A DNA stretch of 9,237 bases from an uncultured Alphaproteobacteria bacterium (lineage in GTDB: Bacteria; Pseudomonadota; Alphaproteobacteria; CAKMZR01), in contig CAKMZR010000051.1 in assembly GCA_929200455.1 (NCBI GenBank), positions 1 to 9,237 of the forward strand, written 5' to 3'. Below the pieces are notes generated by a model. That model was not told the DNA's origin, did no database searches, and was given only the letters and a program-made list of their open reading frames with translations. Below are positions 6,659 through 9,237 of the stretch, piece after piece (the stretch's first letter is position 1; the number at the start of each line of letters is the position of its first letter). Both the position numbers and the translations under genes were made by a program.

Positions 6659-7327
6659 TTATGAGTGTTGTAAGGAAGGTTGAGTTTGGGGCAGTATGAC
6701 GTATTCGGTGGCTTCGACCTGGTCTTTTTTGATTTTGGATCGCACGATCCAGATGAAGATACCGATGAGGAAGAAGGCACTAGGAGAGAGGAGCATGATG
6801 CCGTTGGGTTCGTACCATCCGCCTTCTGAGACGGGGGTGAGTATGTTTATGCCGAAGAGTTTTCCGCTTCCGAAGAGTTCACGGAAGAAGCCGACGGCGA
6901 TGAGGATGATGCTGTAGCCGATTCCGTTTCCGATTCCGTCGAGGAAGCTAGGTATGGGAGGGTTAGACATGGCGTAAGCTTCAGCACGTCCCATGACGAT
7001 GCAGTTGGTGATGATGAGTCCGACGAAGACGGAGAGGACTTTACTGATTTCGTAGGCGAAAGCTTTGAGGACTTGGTCGACGATGATGACGAGGGAAGCG
7101 ATGATGGTCATTTGAATGATGATGCGGATATTGGTGGGAATTTGGTGGCGGATGATGCTGATGAAGAGGCTAGAGAATCCGGTGACGAGAGTGACGGCGA
7201 TGCACATGACGATGGAGACTTTGAGGCTTGTGGTGACGGCAAGTGCGGAGCAGATACCGAGTATTTGGAGGGTGATGGGGTTATTGGAGACGAGAGGATT
7301 TGTGAGGGGAGCGAGGAAAGATTTCAT
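6659..7327 (-). CDS. nqrD: Na+-translocating NADH:quinone oxidoreductase subunit D
   Basis: NqrD is the partner of NqrE in the membrane and carries the other two cysteines of the shared [2Fe-2S] centre. The 222 residues include LGICSALAVTTSL (23-35, with C26), SVFVGLIITNCIVMGRAEA (99-117, with C109), GFFRELFGSGKLFG, and GGWYEPNGIMLLSPSAFF, all hallmark blocks of the family, with about six membrane helices. It extends about a dozen residues past the end of the Vibrio protein with a polar tail rich in Gln, Pro and Ser (YVILPQTQPSLQHS). The ATG start overlaps the nqrC TGA stop as ATGA, which points to translational coupling, and only a weak AAGAAAGAA stretch precedes it. Confidence 0.97.
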   Translation of the reverse strand: MKSFLAPLTNPLVSNNPITLQILGICSALAVTTSLKVSIVMCIAVTLVTGFSSLFISIIRHQIPTNIRIIIQMTIIASLVIIVDQVLKAFAYEISKVLSVFVGLIITNCIVMGRAEAYAMSNPPIPSFLDGIGNGIGYSIILIAVGFFRELFGSGKLFGINILTPVSEGGWYEPNGIMLLSPSAFFLIGIFIWIVRSKIKKDQVEATEYVILPQTQPSLQHS

Positions 7328-8127
7328 GAGTCGAGTTCTTTCTTGAATTGTTGTAGGAAGGCTTTGAATCCGTTATCTCCGAGCCAGAATCTGAGGAGGT
7401 TATGTACGCCTCGAGAGGTCATGGAAGCGCCGGATATGGCGTCGACGCCGTACTGTGCGTTTTCCGAGAGGGAAGCGCCTTTGCTGACATGGACTTTGAT
7501 ATTTCCGTTATTGTCGAAGATTTTTTTGTTGATCCAGAGGTTTCGCCAGCGAGGATTGTCGACTTCAGCACCGAGTCCAGGGGTTTCGCCTTGTTGGTAG
7601 AATTTGAGTCCTTTGATGTGGTTGAGGTCTGTATTGAGTGCGATGAATCCGTACATGGTAGACCACAAGCCGTATCCGTAGACGGGCAGGATGACGGTTT
7701 CGATTTGATTTTTGTCATTATTGACGAGGTAGATGGTGGCGTAGCGAGGTTTTTTGACAATTTTTGCGGGGTCATGTTTGAGGGTGGAGAAGGGGTTGAC
7801 GCTTTCGTCAAACATATCGAATTTGAGGGGATTGAGGGTTTGATCGAACTGTTGTGTTTTGAGGTCGACGATTCGCGTTTCGATGCCGTTGAATTGTTCT
7901 TCGATGGAGAGTGTGGGGTTGAAGATTCCGGCGACTTCGAGGATATTTTTTCTTTTGTCATTGAGGGCGTTAGCCTCTTGGAAGGGTCTGAGAGATATGG
8001 CACTGTAGGCAACGAGCATGGCACAGACAAGGCAAAGCCCGACGGCGATGGTGATGGTTTTGCTCGGTTTGTCCGGAGAGGTTTCGAGCCATTTGTGGAT
8101 GAAGTTGTTTTTAGGAGTGTCTTGCAT
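7324..8127 (-). CDS. nqrC: Na+-translocating NADH:quinone oxidoreductase subunit C (covalent FMN subunit)
   Basis: NqrC is anchored by one helix (about residues 24-46) and exposes a large periplasmic domain with covalent FMN, which takes electrons from the NqrD/E cluster and hands them to NqrB. The 267 residues show YGYGLWSTMYGFIAL (150-164), ETPGLGAEV (181-189) and the C-terminal flavin site in VDAISGASMTSRGV (228-241), followed by FWLGDNGF. In the Vibrio protein FMN is esterified to the Thr of SGAT; here the aligned residue is Ser235. ApbE flavin transferases are reported to accept Ser or Thr at this place in related FMN-binding domains, so the protein is probably still flavinylated. Start ATG 8125-8127 lies inside nqrB (17-bp overlap); the end overlaps nqrD by 4 bp. 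Confidence 0.97.
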   Translation of the reverse strand: MQDTPKNNFIHKWLETSPDKPSKTITIAVGLCLVCAMLVAYSAISLRPFQEANALNDKRKNILEVAGIFNPTLSIEEQFNGIETRIVDLKTQQFDQTLNPLKFDMFDESVNPFSTLKHDPAKIVKKPRYATIYLVNNDKNQIETVILPVYGYGLWSTMYGFIALNTDLNHIKGLKFYQQGETPGLGAEVDNPRWRNLWINKKIFDNNGNIKVHVSKGASLSENAQYGVDAISGASMTSRGVHNLLRFWLGDNGFKAFLQQFKKELDS

Positions 8128-9237
8128 GTCTAGAAAGTCTTTTGCGGATGTGAGATTTGACGACGAGGTAATCGATGAGGGGAGCGAGCATATTTCCGAA
8201 GAGGATGGCGAGCATCATGCCTTCAGGGAATGCGGGGTTGACGACGCGAATGAGGATACACATGACGCCGATAAGGAAAGCGTAAGCCCATCGCCCTTTG
8301 TTTGTCATGGCGGCGGAGACGGGTTCTGTAACCATGAATACGAGTCCGAACATGAATCCTCCTGAGACGAGATGCCAATACCAGGGCATGGAGAACATGG
8401 GATTGGACTGGCTCCCGATGAGGTTAAGTAGAGTAGCAAAAGAGATCATACCGATGAGGCAACCGAATATCAAGCGGAAATTGGCGATTTTTGTGACGAG
8501 TAGGAAGAGGGCGGAGAAGAGGATGGCGAGGGTGGAGGTTTCTCCGATGGACCCTGGTACGAGTCCGATGAAGGCGTCGAACCAAGAGAAGTCTGAGACG
8601 GATTCGATTCCGCTGATGGCGGATTGGCCGAGGATGGTTGCGCTTGTGAATCCGTCTGCGGCGACCCAAATTTTGTCCCCTGACATGCTTGCGGGGTAGG
8701 CGAAGTAGAGGAAAGCACGTCCTGTGAGGGCGGGATTGAGGAAGTTTTTGCCTGTTCCGCCGAAGATTTCTTTTCCGATGATGACGCCGAAGATGATACC
8801 GAGAGAGACTTGCCATAAGGGAGCGTTGGGAGGCATGATGAGAGTATAGAGCATAGAAGTGACGAAGAAGCCTTCGTTGACGTCATGTTTTCGTATGACG
8901 GCGAAAATGACTTCGGCGATTCCGCCGGAAACGAGGGTGACAATATAGATAGGGAGGAAGTATGCGGTTCCGTGGAGGAAGCAGCTGAGGGGGTTAGCGG
9001 GATTGAATCCGATGAATCCGAAGAATTGTATGACGGATGCTTGCCAAGAGAGGTCGACGTTGTTGGGACCACCCATACTTTGGATGGCGATATTGGCCTG
9101 CCACCCGACGTTATAGAGTCCGACGAGGATGGCGGGGAACGTAGCGAGGACGACGTAAGTCATGACCCGCTTGAGGTCGAGAGCAGATCGAGCGTGGGGA
9201 GCGGCGGTTGTGGTGTCGTTTGTGGAGTAGAGGAAGG
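8111..9237 (-). CDS. nqrB: Na+-translocating NADH:quinone oxidoreductase subunit B (5' end outside window)
   Basis: NqrB is the main membrane subunit, carrying covalent FMN and, in the studied enzymes, riboflavin, and forming part of the Na+ and quinone path. The frame stays open from 8111 to the window edge, giving 374 residues of an expected 410 or so; about the first 35 are missing. The visible N-terminus includes SALDLKRVMTYVVLATFPA, the conserved first membrane entry. Other landmarks are VNEGFFVTS, KEIFGGTGKNFLNPALTGRAFLYFAYP, the FMN site TSAT within AADGFTSATILGQ (acceptor Thr codon at 8636-8638), GSIGETSTLA, NPMFSMPWYWHLV and IRVVNPAFPEGMMLAILFGN. The internal ATG at 9161-9163 is not the start because homology continues upstream of it. 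nqrA would be expected just beyond the right edge. Confidence 0.97.
   Translation of the reverse strand, partial: FLYSTNDTTTAAPHARSALDLKRVMTYVVLATFPAILVGLYNVGWQANIAIQSMGGPNNVDLSWQASVIQFFGFIGFNPANPLSCFLHGTAYFLPIYIVTLVSGGIAEVIFAVIRKHDVNEGFFVTSMLYTLIMPPNAPLWQVSLGIIFGVIIGKEIFGGTGKNFLNPALTGRAFLYFAYPASMSGDKIWVAADGFTSATILGQSAISGIESVSDFSWFDAFIGLVPGSIGETSTLAILFSALFLLVTKIANFRLIFGCLIGMISFATLLNLIGSQSNPMFSMPWYWHLVSGGFMFGLVFMVTEPVSAAMTNKGRWAYAFLIGVMCILIRVVNPAFPEGMMLAILFGNMLAPLIDYLVVKSHIRKRLSRHARHS

Noticed and set aside
9161..9163. ATG as the start of nqrB
   Set aside because: The frame remains open to the window edge and the 24 upstream codons, ending in SALDLKRV, match conserved NqrB sequence before this Met.

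Overview
The window holds the 3' part of an operon for the Na+-translocating NADH:quinone oxidoreductase (nqrB, nqrC, nqrD, nqrE, nqrF), followed on the same (minus) strand by secA. Next comes a plus-strand orphan DNA-methyltransferase-like gene convergent with secA, then a minus-strand IclR-family regulator. At the left edge are two near-identical bidirectional terminator hairpins with a decayed third copy between them. The organism is a Gram-negative bacterium, most likely an alphaproteobacterium. The 861-residue SecA keeps a proteobacterial C-terminal zinc motif, and the IclR protein's N-terminal 'RYRAPALEKGLDI' segment recalls alphaproteobacterial members of that family. The NQR subunits are close in length and motifs to the Vibrio type. 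This assignment comes from remembered family sequences, not a search.

Layout, right to left in the direction of transcription: nqrB (5' end beyond the window), nqrC (17-bp overlap), nqrD (4-bp ATGA overlap), nqrE (36-bp gap), nqrF (15-bp gap). A 102-bp gap with a hairpin precedes secA, which starts at TTG. NqrF oxidises NADH through FAD and a [2Fe-2S] centre, NqrD and NqrE carry the membrane iron-sulfur centre, and NqrC and NqrB carry covalent FMN and pass electrons to quinone while Na+ is exported. SecA is the protein-export ATPase. It has no functional link to NQR other than position and use of the energised membrane.

secA and the methyltransferase gene run tail to tail with stop codons overlapping by 4 bp. 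The methyltransferase and iclR genes are divergent across a 339-bp AT-rich region. That region holds a strong inverted repeat (operator candidate) and a plausible promoter for each side. iclR ends just before one of the repeated terminators.

The plus strand is strongly G-rich over C nearly throughout, in genes of both orientations and in spacers. This suggests that the plus strand is the leading strand and that NQR, secA and iclR are lagging-strand genes. I see no clear new defence or mobile system. The observations most worth a second look are the iclR-methyltransferase divergent control region, the three-copy hairpin repeat, the Ser in place of Thr at the NqrC flavin site, and the skew together with poor Shine-Dalgarno sites inside the nqr operon.
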